Below, piece by piece: positions 34,402 to 43,636 of a stretch of 64,000 bases of DNA. Source of the DNA: Paenibacillus sinopodophylli (GTDB lineage Bacteria > Bacillota > Bacilli > Paenibacillales > Paenibacillaceae); NCBI RefSeq assembly GCF_005930355.1, contig NZ_VDBO01000001.1, positions 2,215,135-2,279,134 on the forward strand, given 5' to 3'. The number at the start of each line of letters is the position of its first letter. The stretch's first letter is position 1. The notes under the pieces are model-generated. The model was not told the DNA's origin and searched no databases. It saw only the letters and a list, made by a program, of their open reading frames with translations. A program made the translations under genes and the position numbers.

Positions 34402-35559
34402 TCATGCTAGACTGCGCAAATAGTCTACTGCTTTGTATGACATCTTCTTAATGCGGGGAATGGATAGCTTTAACTGCGTGATGATCGCTTCCTCATCACG
34501 AAGCATCTCGTCACACTTATCGATTAGGCGCTTGCTGTCTGATATTTCTTCAATACCGAGCACAAGCTTCTCTTCTCCGAATATATCTTTCGCGATTCCC
34601 TTTGACTTCACGCTGTAGCCAAGCACCATCGTTGGTACATAATTGGAATACGCCGCAATCGTTGCATGTGTTCGAGCACCTATAAAAAATCTCATTCTTG
34701 CAATGTAGCCTTTATATTGAACAGCCGTCAGATTATCTGGTAATAGGAGCACTCTACCTGTATGCTTATATTTCTCATAGTAGCCGCTCAGAACATCATA
34801 ATCATTATTTCCGTTGATGATGACATGCGGTGTGAATGCGATAGCCATATCCGTTGTATCCAATAGATGCTGAATCAAGTCATCTACCGCAGCTTGTGAT
34901 TGCTTATTGCGCTTCCACACCAGCGGGCTGAAGTTAAGGCCAATCGTATTGCCCTCCTGCCATCGTTCTGGAAGCGGCAGCTCCTCTTTCTCCATCGTAA
35001 ACGCGGGGTCCGCGCACAGCTTCACATTGGTAAGTCCTTTACTTTGCAGCATCTGATAGGTAAGCGTTTCGCGGGATAGAATAAGATCAAATAACTTGAG
35101 ATCCTCGAGCTTGCGCTCCGACATATCCTCTTCTCCGATGGAACAGCCCCACAGTACGAGCTTCTTTCCTTCCGCTTTCACCCGTCTGTCAACTTCATAC
35201 CAGCCTGGCTGCTCCCCATAACAATAATTGTCTCCGCCAATCGACAGGCAAACGTCCATGTCTTTAATTTTTTTTATAATATTGTGATGGATTTTTCCTA
35301 AAGCATAAGACTCGTCTTGAAATAACTTGAACTTCATTGAAGATAATAACCAATCGTAAGAGTATTTTTTAATGGATACGTTTGAGCCATTGTAGACACC
35401 ATCTAATTTCGGAATGATATGGTCGGTTTCTGGTTGTCTTGAAGCTAGGAACACCTGTGCACCTTCTATTTTTTCTTTGATGATAGATGTCGACGATCTA
35501 ACGATTGCTTCACATCCACGGTTAAGACTGCCATCATGAGCAAACATCATTATTTTCAC
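34402..35559 (-). CDS. Polysaccharide pyruvyl transferase family protein
   Basis: 385 residues from GTG 35559 (KIMMFAHDGSLNRGCEAIVRS), which has GGAGGG seven bases upstream. The family pattern is visible: GSLNRGCEAI near the start, DVCLSIGGDNYCYG, LWGCSIGEE and FFIGARTHATIAAYSNYVPTMVLGYSVKSKGIAKD. Members such as CsaB and EpsO transfer ketal pyruvate from PEP to a sugar. A pyruvylated polymer would be negatively charged and could bind SLH domains like those of the protein at 7007. Role in this operon inferred. Confidence 0.88.
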   Translation of the reverse strand: MKIMMFAHDGSLNRGCEAIVRSSTSIIKEKIEGAQVFLASRQPETDHIIPKLDGVYNGSNVSIKKYSYDWLLSSMKFKLFQDESYALGKIHHNIIKKIKDMDVCLSIGGDNYCYGEQPGWYEVDRRVKAEGKKLVLWGCSIGEEDMSERKLEDLKLFDLILSRETLTYQMLQSKGLTNVKLCADPAFTMEKEELPLPERWQEGNTIGLNFSPLVWKRNKQSQAAVDDLIQHLLDTTDMAIAFTPHVIINGNNDYDVLSGYYEKYKHTGRVLLLPDNLTAVQYKGYIARMRFFIGARTHATIAAYSNYVPTMVLGYSVKSKGIAKDIFGEEKLVLGIEEISDSKRLIDKCDEMLRDEEAIITQLKLSIPRIKKMSYKAVDYLRSLA

Positions 35560-35578
35560 AGTATTACCCTCCACGATT

Positions 35579-36607
35579 TCAATTTCTATATCTGCTGTAA
35601 GCTGTCATGCAATAAAGACCCAGCCATGACCTTATGCCAATGAAATGAAGAAAAAGCTTTTCATACCGATTCCGCTCCGCCCTTATTTTCCCTTTATAAG
35701 TACGCAGTGCCATTCGGACCTCATCACAGGCGATCATGCGTTGTATGTATTTAATTTGTTCGTTGAAAGGGAAGTTTCTGGTCGGTTTCGAGTACATATG
35801 GATGTAAGCCATGACATTGTTCATTAATTTAATCGCTTTAAGCTCGCCAATCGTTTGTTCATCTAGCAATTGCTTGTAGCGATCAGGAGGGTCCGTGTAA
35901 TACACTTCTATTGCCCTTTTGAAATAATCCATACGTACAATATCTCTTGTAGCGCTGCCTGGCGTTTCTCTATAGTGATAACCAGCATAATCAATATAGG
36001 TCATACTCTTTGCATAGCTGAACGCGATCATATTAAACAAGCCGTCTTCTCCGAGAGCCAGCTGCTTGGAGAAAGTAATTTCATTGGTCTGAATGAGCGA
36101 TCTGAGATAGAGTTTATTCCAGACGGCATTCAAATCATCTTTCTCCAAAAACCTAGGTATGACTTGAGCTTGAATAAAAGCTTCATCTAAGCGCTTATCC
36201 ACAGGGTAACTGTATTTCACCATCACATATTGCCCTTCAATCACGGTTCCGAAATTAGATACCATAATTTCACTGCCATCCCTGTCTGCAGCTGTATAAA
36301 GCCGCTCGAACATATCCGCTTCAACATAGTCATCCGCGTCTACGAATCCGATGTATGCTCCTGAAGCTACCTTCAGCCCTGCATTTCTCGCAGCGCTAAC
36401 CCCTTGATTCATCTGCTCGACGAGGATAATTCTAGTATCTTGCTGTCCGTATTTCTGAATAATAGAGACGCTGTTATCCGCCGATCCGTCATTAATAAAT
36501 ATAAATTCGCATGCTTGAATGGTTTGGTTAAGAAGCGATTCTATACACTCAGCAAGATAAGCTTCCGCATTGTATACCGGTATAATGACGCTAACCTTTA
36601 TCGTCAA
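35579..36607 (-). CDS. GT2 family glycosyltransferase
   Basis: About 342 residues from TTG 36607 (TIKVSVIIPVYNAEAYLAEC), with GGAGGGGG nine bases upstream. The GT-A signature is present: FIFINDGSADNS and the metal-binding FVDADDYVEADMF near residue 90. The start lies inside the last codons of the upstream GT4 gene (17-base overlap), showing translational coupling. It probably extends the repeat unit of the second polysaccharide. The sugar is unknown. Confidence 0.88.
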   Translation of the reverse strand: MTIKVSVIIPVYNAEAYLAECIESLLNQTIQACEFIFINDGSADNSVSIIQKYGQQDTRIILVEQMNQGVSAARNAGLKVASGAYIGFVDADDYVEADMFERLYTAADRDGSEIMVSNFGTVIEGQYVMVKYSYPVDKRLDEAFIQAQVIPRFLEKDDLNAVWNKLYLRSLIQTNEITFSKQLALGEDGLFNMIAFSYAKSMTYIDYAGYHYRETPGSATRDIVRMDYFKRAIEVYYTDPPDRYKQLLDEQTIGELKAIKLMNNVMAYIHMYSKPTRNFPFNEQIKYIQRMIACDEVRMALRTYKGKIRAERNRYEKLFLHFIGIRSWLGLYCMTAYSRYRN

Positions 36608-37820
36608 TTTCGGTGACCCCCTCCGCTTCCAGCAGCATATACAGCTTCTCAAGCTCGCCGCTGTTGCTGTAATCCGAGCTGCTGCAATAATCGGCAAGCT
36701 GTGCTCTCAGTTCATGGTCGTTGTATAATCTCTCGATCCCATCGGCTATGCCCGCTACTGACAGCTCTGCAATATAGCCATCTTTCAGATGCTCAATCTG
36801 ACTTGCAGCCGTTGCATAGTTCGTAATGACAATCGGCTTCCCTAATATTTGGGCTTCTGTCACGGTAACCGCCTTGCCTTCGTACCTGGAAGGCTGTACG
36901 TACAAGTCGCACTGGCTCATGAACGGATAGGGATTGATTTGTTTCCCCAGTAGAATGAACCGATCTTCCAGCTCATATTCCTCTATTAAGGCTCGAAGCA
37001 TCGCTTCATCGCCGCCGTAGCCAACGATATACCACACGAGATTATCATAGCCTTTATCAATCAGTAGCTTGAATGCTCTGATCGCGTCATCAAATCCCTT
37101 CGCATGACAAAGCCTGCCTACCGATAGCAGCTTAAACCGCGAATCATGAACCAGTGGATTGCCTTCAACAGGCTGAATAGAGAGGCTTTGAATAGGAATC
37201 GGCGCTACGATATTCTCAATAACGAACACCTTCACACGAAGTGATTCATAGCGTTCAAGAAAGGAGTTTCTACACGCCTCAGAAACCGCAATAATGTAAT
37301 CAAATTTATCCCATATTTCCAAATCCAGCTGATGGTTCGCTGCTATCGTTGAATAATCGGTATGAATCCAAGCGACTTTACGATTCGCAGTTACCTTATT
37401 GGCAACAAAATCATGCGGCCACAAATAACTGATCGCGACGTCATAATCGCTTTTGAGCGGCGGCAGAAACGGCATCGCATACTTCCAGACCATTTGCATT
37501 TGAACATAGCCGATATCTTCGATTCGGTTCATTCTGCGATAAAGCCCGGCATGTGCTTTTGCCATGATACGGGCAATGCCGATGGGAAGCTGTTTATCCT
37601 TCAGTGTTTCTGCTATTGATTTTCTAAACGAAGTGTATTGCGGAATTTCACTTAACAGGTTTGCTCGATCAGTCAAAAGGCTCATGAAATCGCCCTTATG
37701 CCGGTACAACATCAGATCAACGTTAAACGCCGTATAGTTAAACTGATCGAGCATGCCTGCTAAGCTTCGCTCAACGCCGCCGACTTCCATATCGTAAGAC
37801 GCTATGAGTACATTTTTCAT
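36591..37820 (-). CDS. GT4 glycosyltransferase (paralog 3)
   Basis: 409 residues, starting MKNVLIASYDMEVGGVERSLAGML, with LLSVGRLCHAKGFDDAIRAF and PSRYEGKAVTVTEAQILGKP as the nucleotide-sugar site. It shares the HTDY and IENIVAPI motifs with the two paralogs at 32002 and 33201 but is more diverged. AGGAG precedes the ATG. It is the second gene of the operon. Confidence 0.88.
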   Translation of the reverse strand: MKNVLIASYDMEVGGVERSLAGMLDQFNYTAFNVDLMLYRHKGDFMSLLTDRANLLSEIPQYTSFRKSIAETLKDKQLPIGIARIMAKAHAGLYRRMNRIEDIGYVQMQMVWKYAMPFLPPLKSDYDVAISYLWPHDFVANKVTANRKVAWIHTDYSTIAANHQLDLEIWDKFDYIIAVSEACRNSFLERYESLRVKVFVIENIVAPIPIQSLSIQPVEGNPLVHDSRFKLLSVGRLCHAKGFDDAIRAFKLLIDKGYDNLVWYIVGYGGDEAMLRALIEEYELEDRFILLGKQINPYPFMSQCDLYVQPSRYEGKAVTVTEAQILGKPIVITNYATAASQIEHLKDGYIAELSVAGIADGIERLYNDHELRAQLADYCSSSDYSNSGELEKLYMLLEAEGVTEIDDKG

Positions 37821-37833
37821 ACTTGACTCCTAG

Positions 37834-39036
37834 TCACATATAAGTTTCGTTATCCTTATTCGTATGGCGGAGCTTTCTCCAGCCCCAAATAAATGGACGA
37901 AGCGGGAAATAAAGAAAATGCAGCGGTTTCGGTAGCGGAAGTGTCCTTGCATCTTCCGGATACGGATACAAAAAGCTGGCTAGAAATACGAGCTTCTGCC
38001 TCACAGTAAGCAGTCCGAATAAATATTTACGATGGTAACGATCAACATCCTCCGGTATAGGCGGGCTATGCAAATTAATCATTCGGTGCACATAGAACAT
38101 CGCATCCTCAGCCGACCATTCTGCTCTTCTATCATTTATCAATGGCTTCATCTCCTCGCGCAGCGGAACGGTGAACAGCCTGGCTAGCAATAACAAGGCC
38201 TGCCCCCCGATATGTGAGAGCTGATGCTTGCGAAGAAGCTGATTAAGCTTAGGCCAATCTACTTTCTGCTCCAGCAGCTGCTTAATATCGAGCAGCCAGC
38301 GAAGCCTCGACCAGCCATGACGCGCTCCATGGGATACAAGAAACAGGAATAGATCCTCTCTGCCTAAGTAATAAATAGGGCGCGAAATCAACGAGCTCTG
38401 TCTTCTTCGTTCCCATAGATCGTCAAATTTTGGTTCCTTGGCAGGTGCAGGATTCAGCCTCCAATGAACCTCTACCTTGATCTTTTTGTCTGGATGCATG
38501 AAGGAGGTATGATGATGCCGCCATTTCCAATCATTCAATACCGACACGATATAATCGTCCTTCACATACCCGCACGAGAGAAGAAGTGCTTCTGTTCTTT
38601 CCAGATCAACAATAGGAACGAGCAGATCCAAATCGCATGAGGTTCGAAGCGACACGTCGCCGTATAAGTCTGCAGCGATAACAGGCCCCTTCAGGAATAA
38701 CGAGCGTATGCCATTGTCCGAGAACAATTTGGCAAGCTGCTCCATCTCACCGCTCAAAGTGAGCATCTGAAGCGTATTCCGATAATAATCTCTCTGGAAC
38801 AATTGGGAGACAAATACCGGAATGCCACTCGTCTTCAGCTTCTGCAGCTTATGATTAAGGGATGGGAATACTCTATGATGTCTGGCGAGCTCAATGAATC
38901 GATCCCAATCTGCATGACGAAGCAGCTCCTGCAAATCAAATGTAATTTCAGCCTTATGGTCCATTGAAAGAATCGAGAGCATCAGTCTCAATTCATCAGA
39001 CAAATCTTCTTTATGGAGAGTGACATCGTTATTCAT
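37834..39036 (-). CDS. Nucleotidyltransferase-like protein (NTP_transf_5 family), first gene of the operon
   Basis: About 400 residues from ATG 39036 (MNNDVTLHKEDL), preceded by AAGGAGAA. The fold is shown by GIRSLFLKGPVIAADLYGD, then RTSCDLDLLVPIVDLERTEALL (the DLD carboxylates of nucleotidyltransferases), and VEVHWRLNPAP. From family knowledge this is the uncharacterised nucleotidyltransferase family PF14907, found both in lasso peptide clusters (the N gene of paeninodin-type loci) and in polysaccharide loci. Which role applies here is open. It is the first gene after a SinR-type promoter. Confidence 0.8.
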   Translation of the reverse strand: MNNDVTLHKEDLSDELRLMLSILSMDHKAEITFDLQELLRHADWDRFIELARHHRVFPSLNHKLQKLKTSGIPVFVSQLFQRDYYRNTLQMLTLSGEMEQLAKLFSDNGIRSLFLKGPVIAADLYGDVSLRTSCDLDLLVPIVDLERTEALLLSCGYVKDDYIVSVLNDWKWRHHHTSFMHPDKKIKVEVHWRLNPAPAKEPKFDDLWERRRQSSLISRPIYYLGREDLFLFLVSHGARHGWSRLRWLLDIKQLLEQKVDWPKLNQLLRKHQLSHIGGQALLLLARLFTVPLREEMKPLINDRRAEWSAEDAMFYVHRMINLHSPPIPEDVDRYHRKYLFGLLTVRQKLVFLASFLYPYPEDARTLPLPKPLHFLYFPLRPFIWGWRKLRHTNKDNETYM

Positions 39037-39086
39037 GAATTTCTCCTTCATACTAATTAGCCAATAACGAACAAAATATGTATTTT

Positions 39087-39102
39087 GTTCTATAAAGAGA
39101 AC
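39087..39102. promoter_or_regulatory. SinR-type operator, second polysaccharide operon
   Basis: GTTCTATAAAGAGAAC, eight bases after the predicted -10. A second inverted repeat, GAACAAAATA/TATTTTGTTC (39069-39090), overlaps its first bases, giving three half-site-like GTTC/GAAC elements within 34 bases. Confidence 0.7.
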
Positions 39103-39110
39103 ACCAATAC

Positions 39111-39139
39111 AGATTAACACCTTCCCTAATATCTGTCAA
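39111..39139 (-). promoter_or_regulatory. Predicted sigma-A promoter of the second polysaccharide operon
   Basis: On the minus strand TTGACA (39139-39134), 17-base spacer, TAATCT (39116-39111). It drives the genes from 39036 down to 26279. Confidence 0.75.
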
Positions 39140-39245
39140 TCTACATTCCTTATGGCTTACATTATTCTTTTAGATAAACGACACTGGTTCTGCTAGAATA
39201 GGAGAAACGAGTAAATCGCTTAATGGATAAGGAGCGTTCAAGCCT

Positions 39246-39902
39246 ATGCAGAACATAATCATATTCGGTGCCGGCGGCCATGCCAAAGCTGTCATTGATA
39301 CGGTTGAGAAAACCGGTCTGTACCAGATCGTTGGTATACTCGACGGGTATAAACCAGTCGGTTCTAAGTTCTACGGCTATGAGATACTGGGTGATGAGAG
39401 CTGGCTGACAAGCAGCAAGTCACTTGTATACAGCGGTATCGTCGCCATCGGCGATAATTGGACGCGAGCATCCGTCGTTGCAAAAATCAAGGACATCATG
39501 CCGAGCTTCACCTTCATAACAGCCATTCATCCTACTGCTTCGGTAGCTAGAGGAGCGCAAATTGGCAGCGGAACGGTCCTTATGGCGGGCTGTATCGTCG
39601 GCAGCGATGCACGTATTAGCGACCATTGCGTCATGTACGCGATGTCTGTCATTGAGCATGATTCACAACTAGGTCATTATGTTACACTGGCCCCAAAAGC
39701 ATGTACAGGAGGGAACGTCATTATCTGCGATTATACGGTCGTGTCGATCGGTGCAGCCATTATTCACGGCAAAACCATTGGCGAGCATGCAGTAATCGGC
39801 GCCGGTTCAACTGTCCTATCCCATATAGATGCCTTCTCGGTAGCTTACGGTACGCCAGCTAAGGTCATTCGCACCAGAGTGCAAGGCGAACGCTATCTAT
39901 AG
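39246..39902 (+). CDS. epsM: NeuD/PglD-family sugar N-acetyltransferase (EpsM-like)
   Basis: 218 residues. The N-terminal Rossmann-like part (IIIFGAGGHAKAVIDTVEKTG) and C-terminal left-handed beta-helix (HPTASVARGAQIGSGTVLMAGCIVGSDARI, APKACTGGNVIICDYTVVSIGAAIIHG) are those of PglD and EpsM. PglD acetylates the 4-amino group of the UDP-sugar made by the dehydratase and aminotransferase (EpsC, EpsN), giving UDP-di-N-acetylbacillosamine. GGAG lies upstream of the ATG. Unlike in Bacillus, the gene is on the opposite strand, convergent with epsN. Confidence 0.85.
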   Translation: MQNIIIFGAGGHAKAVIDTVEKTGLYQIVGILDGYKPVGSKFYGYEILGDESWLTSSKSLVYSGIVAIGDNWTRASVVAKIKDIMPSFTFITAIHPTASVARGAQIGSGTVLMAGCIVGSDARISDHCVMYAMSVIEHDSQLGHYVTLAPKACTGGNVIICDYTVVSIGAAIIHGKTIGEHAVIGAGSTVLSHIDAFSVAYGTPAKVIRTRVQGERYL

Positions 39903-39910
39903 GAGGCTAC

Positions 39911-41092
39911 TTATGCGGATTGTATGCTTTTCCCGGTTGCCTTCGTTAATACATCCTTCACACAATCGACGACTCTTACTTGATCGATGCTAGTCATACT
40001 TGAGCCTGAAGGCAGGCAGATGCCGGTTTCGAACAGCTGCTCGCAGACCGCTATATTGCCGGCATGCGAATAGAACTTTGTTCCGGCGAACAACGGCTGC
40101 AAGTGCAGCGGCTTCCATAACGGACGAGCTTCGATGTTGGCAGCCGCCATGCATTCCAGCAGTTCTGTTATCGTCGTGTTCGTCACACTCTGATCTATGA
40201 CTAGCGTCGTCAACCAGCGATTGGAGCGCGTATAGTGAAGCTCAGGCATAAAGCTTATGCCCTGTACAGCCGATAATGCTTGCTCATAGTTCTCATATAC
40301 GGCTCTTCTGGCCGCAACCCTCTCATCCAACACCTCTAGCTGAGCCCTTCCAACACCTGCCAATATGTTGCTCATCCTATAGTTGAACCCCATGCTGCTA
40401 TGCTGATAATGCGCTGCAGCATCTCTAGCCTGCGTAGCCAGAAAACGTGCTTTATGAAGTAGCTCAACATCATCGGAAACAAGCATCCCTCCGCCCGACG
40501 TCGTTATAATTTTGTTACCATTAAAGGAATAAATGCCGAACTTGCCGAATGTGCCGCTCTGTTTCCCTCTGTAGGTAGATCCAAGTGATTCTGCCGCATC
40601 CTCAATTAAAGGCACTTCATATTGCTCGCACAGAGCAGCCAGCTCATCCATCTTCGAAACTTGGCCGTACAAATGGACGACTATGACCGCTTTCGGCAAT
40701 GTGCCCCCACGATCCGCATCCTCAAGAGCCCGCTTGAGTGCAGAGGGCGACATATTCCAGGTTTCCGGCTCTGAATCAATAAATATGGGCTCCGCTCCGC
40801 AGTAACGAATCGGATTCGCGGTTGCAACAAATGTAAAGCTGGGGCACAATACCGTATCTCCCACACCAACGCCAAGAAGCTGCAAGGACAGATGAATCGC
40901 AGCCGTGCCTGAGCTGACTGCCACTGCGTCAGCAGATCCCGTATATGCCGCTAGCTGCTTCTCAAAGGCATCAATATTGGGCCCTAAGGGAGCAATCCAA
41001 TTCGTCTCGAATGCCTCATTAATATAGCCCTGTTCCCTGCCGCTCATATGAGGAGGGGATAAATAGATTCGTTTCATTTCATTTGTGGGCAT
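39911..41092 (-). CDS. epsN: DegT/DnrJ/EryC1/StrS sugar aminotransferase (EpsN-like)
   Basis: About 393 residues from ATG 41092 (MPTNEMKRIYLSPPHMSG); the ATG four codons earlier has no spacing for a ribosome binding site. PLP-dependent sugar aminotransferase motifs: AVSSGTAAIHLSLQLLGVG, CPSFTFVATANPIRY, EDAAESLGSTYRGK and the Schiff-base Lys in YSFNGNKIITTSGGG. Like PglE/EpsN it would aminate the 4-keto sugar made by the dehydratase at 47732. It is the last gene of the eps operon and meets epsM tail to tail with an eight-base gap. Confidence 0.88.
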   Translation of the reverse strand: MPTNEMKRIYLSPPHMSGREQGYINEAFETNWIAPLGPNIDAFEKQLAAYTGSADAVAVSSGTAAIHLSLQLLGVGVGDTVLCPSFTFVATANPIRYCGAEPIFIDSEPETWNMSPSALKRALEDADRGGTLPKAVIVVHLYGQVSKMDELAALCEQYEVPLIEDAAESLGSTYRGKQSGTFGKFGIYSFNGNKIITTSGGGMLVSDDVELLHKARFLATQARDAAAHYQHSSMGFNYRMSNILAGVGRAQLEVLDERVAARRAVYENYEQALSAVQGISFMPELHYTRSNRWLTTLVIDQSVTNTTITELLECMAAANIEARPLWKPLHLQPLFAGTKFYSHAGNIAVCEQLFETGICLPSGSSMTSIDQVRVVDCVKDVLTKATGKSIQSA

Positions 41093-41160
41093 GTCTCCAC
41101 ACATCCTTATCCACTAAAATAAGCCATCCCTCAAGCTATGCTGCTGCTTGATGAATGGCT

Positions 41161-41769
41161 TTACCCTTCACTGCTCGTCGTCGTTCCTTGGAATATGGGC
41201 ATCGTAGCATGGTTGCCATTGGATACCCCTTCAGACGTGACGACCTTCTTCACCGTCAATATTAATATTCGTAAATCTAGCATGAAGCTTTGATTCTCTA
41301 CATACCAGACATCATGCTCAAATCTCTCTTCCCAAGAGACCGCATTTCGACCATGAATTTGCGCCCAGCCCGTAATGCCTGGTCGTACCAGATGGCGCTT
41401 TGCCTGTTGCTCGTTGTACAGCGGCAAATACTCCATCAACAGCGGACGCGGTCCTATTAAGCTAAGCTCGCCTTTAAGAACATTCACAAGCTGCAGCAGC
41501 TCATCAAGACTGAACTTGCGCATGAATTTTCCAAAGTCTGTCAATCTCAGATGGTCAGGCAGCAAGATGCCCATACTGTCTTTCTCTGAGGTCATCGTAC
41601 GGAATTTGTATACATGGAATGGAACGCCATGCAGCCCTGGCCGCTGCTGCTTGAACAAGACGGGCGCGCCCAGCCTGAATCGAACCAGCATTGCCGTTAC
41701 AGCAATGACTGGTGAGAGCAGTATGAGTAGCGAGGCTGAGAGAATGAGGTCAACTAATCTTTTTATCAT
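41161..41769 (-). CDS. epsL: Undecaprenyl-phosphate sugar-1-phosphate transferase (EpsL-like)
   Basis: About 202 residues from ATG 41769 (MIKRLVDLILSASLLILLSP), with CAGGAG eight bases upstream. The small bacterial sugar transferase domain is clear: FKQQRPGLHGVPFHVYKFRTM, then GKFMRKFSLDELLQLVNVLKGELSLIGPRPLL and RHLVRPGITGWAQIHGRNAVSWEERF. It starts repeat-unit assembly by moving sugar-1-P, probably diacetylbacillosamine-P given epsC, N and M, onto the lipid carrier. One N-terminal membrane segment, as in PglC. Confidence 0.9.
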   Translation of the reverse strand: MIKRLVDLILSASLLILLSPVIAVTAMLVRFRLGAPVLFKQQRPGLHGVPFHVYKFRTMTSEKDSMGILLPDHLRLTDFGKFMRKFSLDELLQLVNVLKGELSLIGPRPLLMEYLPLYNEQQAKRHLVRPGITGWAQIHGRNAVSWEERFEHDVWYVENQSFMLDLRILILTVKKVVTSEGVSNGNHATMPIFQGTTTSSEG

Positions 41770-41808
41770 GAGTATGGCTCCTGGCATTCAATTTGTTTCG
41801 TTCATTCG

Positions 41809-42549
41809 TTAATTAGAAGACATCAGCTTTCTCATTCTGGAGATAAAAGCAGGGCCGGCAATACGGCTTACTGCCTTCTTCAGACTGCCTCTCATACGTA
41901 CATGGGCAGGCAGCCAGGATTGAGCAAAATGATGAATGGTAAAGCTGTCAGTCGATATGTAATTACCGCCATCGATATAATCATAAGGGCTGAAATACGT
42001 ACGCGGATAAAAGGTTACACCATTGCTCAGCACTTGATATTGGCCATTTAATTGAAGGCCATGTCGGCTGCATATCTCGGTAATTACAGCCGTATTGGTC
42101 GTCGTATCGAGCTTTCCGTCTTGAAGCAAAAAGCTGCGCTGATCATAATTTTCTAACAGCTCCTTAATCCAAGGATGCTCTAGCGCAGCTCCCATCGTAC
42201 CAGACTGCAAAAACCGTTCGTCTTCAAATCCCGAGAACGCCTCATGACCTAGAAAGGCATCGAGCGGCTTGATGACCTCGACATCGGTATCCAAATAAAT
42301 GCCCCCGAACTTATACAAAGCGTATAATCGTACATAATCACTTACGAAAGCATATTTGCGAGCCTCGTATGCTTCTCTCACATAACGATTGGACGAGATG
42401 TCGAAGTTGTCCTCGTTCCATTCTATGACTTGAAAGCCACCTAGCTGCTTTTCCCAGCTTTTCATACACTTCACTATTTTCCGCGGTTTCTCCCCTCTGC
42501 CGAACCAGCAATAATGCAAAATACGGGGAATTTTTTCGGCTTCACTCAC
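41809..42549 (-). CDS. GT32 family glycosyltransferase
   Basis: 246 residues. The start IPRILHYCWFGRGEKP and the DXD block YALYKFGGIYLDTDVEVIKPLD near residue 95 are those of the GT32 (OCH1/capsular sugar transferase) family. YAFVSDYVRLYAL just before it is also conserved. It probably adds galactose or mannose type sugars from nucleotide donors. It lies between the polymerase-like epsG and epsL in the operon. Confidence 0.88.
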   Translation of the reverse strand: MSEAEKIPRILHYCWFGRGEKPRKIVKCMKSWEKQLGGFQVIEWNEDNFDISSNRYVREAYEARKYAFVSDYVRLYALYKFGGIYLDTDVEVIKPLDAFLGHEAFSGFEDERFLQSGTMGAALEHPWIKELLENYDQRSFLLQDGKLDTTTNTAVITEICSRHGLQLNGQYQVLSNGVTFYPRTYFSPYDYIDGGNYISTDSFTIHHFAQSWLPAHVRMRGSLKKAVSRIAGPAFISRMRKLMSSN

Positions 42550-42568
42550 GCTGCTGCCTCCTTTGTGC

Positions 42569-43636
42569 TTACCATTTCAAATAATCACTTGTATATCTAA
42601 TATCCAATGTAATGACACTTTCAAAATAGAAAAACAGCAAATAGAATACGAGGATAGCCATATAAATCAGCTTCTGATCTTTCTCTCGAAACACCTTCAC
42701 GATCCACCCGATCAGAATGAGCTGGTACAGGTTAAAATAAATCGTCATTCTTGCAAAAATCCAGTTCTGAGTTGAAATAATCATAAGGATAATGCCTATA
42801 ATCGATAAATTCGCTAAAATATCACTTTTCGGAAATAATGCTCTTAGCTTCTCTCTCCCCAGAAAGCAGATCAGAAGCGGTACAGCATAAACGAGTACCC
42901 GAATGATGCTCGCTCCACCCTCCTCGAAATTCTGATAGTGGGCGTATTGGGTACCTTGAATCGCTTTGAATAACAAATCGGAGAACTGATTGAAGCCTAC
43001 GACAATAATGATAGCTATTGCTAGTAAAAAAAAGGTTGTGCCTGTCCATGCTTTTCTTCTCACTAGGAAGTAAAGCGGGAGCATGACCAAGGCGCTTTGG
43101 TGAAATACAGCGGCGAATAGAATGATTGCCGTATACGTTTTCCATTTGCCTTCGAAAAGAGCCTTGGTCGCAGCAAATACGATTGCAGCAGCTAGAAACT
43201 GACGTAACCCATTCATGGAAACGACAAATGCACCGGACGTTATATACACATACAAGCTTAATTCATACATACGAGAGTACTTGAACATGACGATGGCTAT
43301 GATCATGTTGGTCACAAGGGCTGTCGTCATTAACAATATTTGCGGGTCTGCTGTAATCTGCTTGAGCAGAAGCTGCAGAATGCCGAAGCCGATATCCTTT
43401 TTACTCACAATGGTAGCCCAGTCATAATGATCTACCGTATACGCATGAACATAAAAAAAGGTATCGCCGATATTGTTCCGCAGGCCGGAGACAAGAATAA
43501 GCGATACCGCAGCCGCGGCTGCTAATATTTTATTAGGCTGAATCGTCAGATAGCCTATTCGGGCTGGCACAGCATAATATCTCGCAGTGACTGCCAACAT
43601 AAAAACGACGATTAAGTTAAGCCATAGGATAGTCAT
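42569..43636 (-). CDS. epsG: EpsG-family membrane protein (Wzy-like polymerase)
   Basis: 355 residues with about ten membrane helices. The pattern SLILVSGLRNNIGDTFFYVHAY near the N-terminus and SGAFVVSMNGLRQFLAAAIVFAA in the middle match EpsG/Wzy polymerase-like proteins, which join repeat units outside the membrane. It overlaps the upstream GT2 gene by 20 bases. Assignment as polymerase rests on family and context. Confidence 0.87.
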   Translation of the reverse strand: MTILWLNLIVVFMLAVTARYYAVPARIGYLTIQPNKILAAAAAVSLILVSGLRNNIGDTFFYVHAYTVDHYDWATIVSKKDIGFGILQLLLKQITADPQILLMTTALVTNMIIAIVMFKYSRMYELSLYVYITSGAFVVSMNGLRQFLAAAIVFAATKALFEGKWKTYTAIILFAAVFHQSALVMLPLYFLVRRKAWTGTTFFLLAIAIIIVVGFNQFSDLLFKAIQGTQYAHYQNFEEGGASIIRVLVYAVPLLICFLGREKLRALFPKSDILANLSIIGIILMIISTQNWIFARMTIYFNLYQLILIGWIVKVFREKDQKLIYMAILVFYLLFFYFESVITLDIRYTSDYLKW

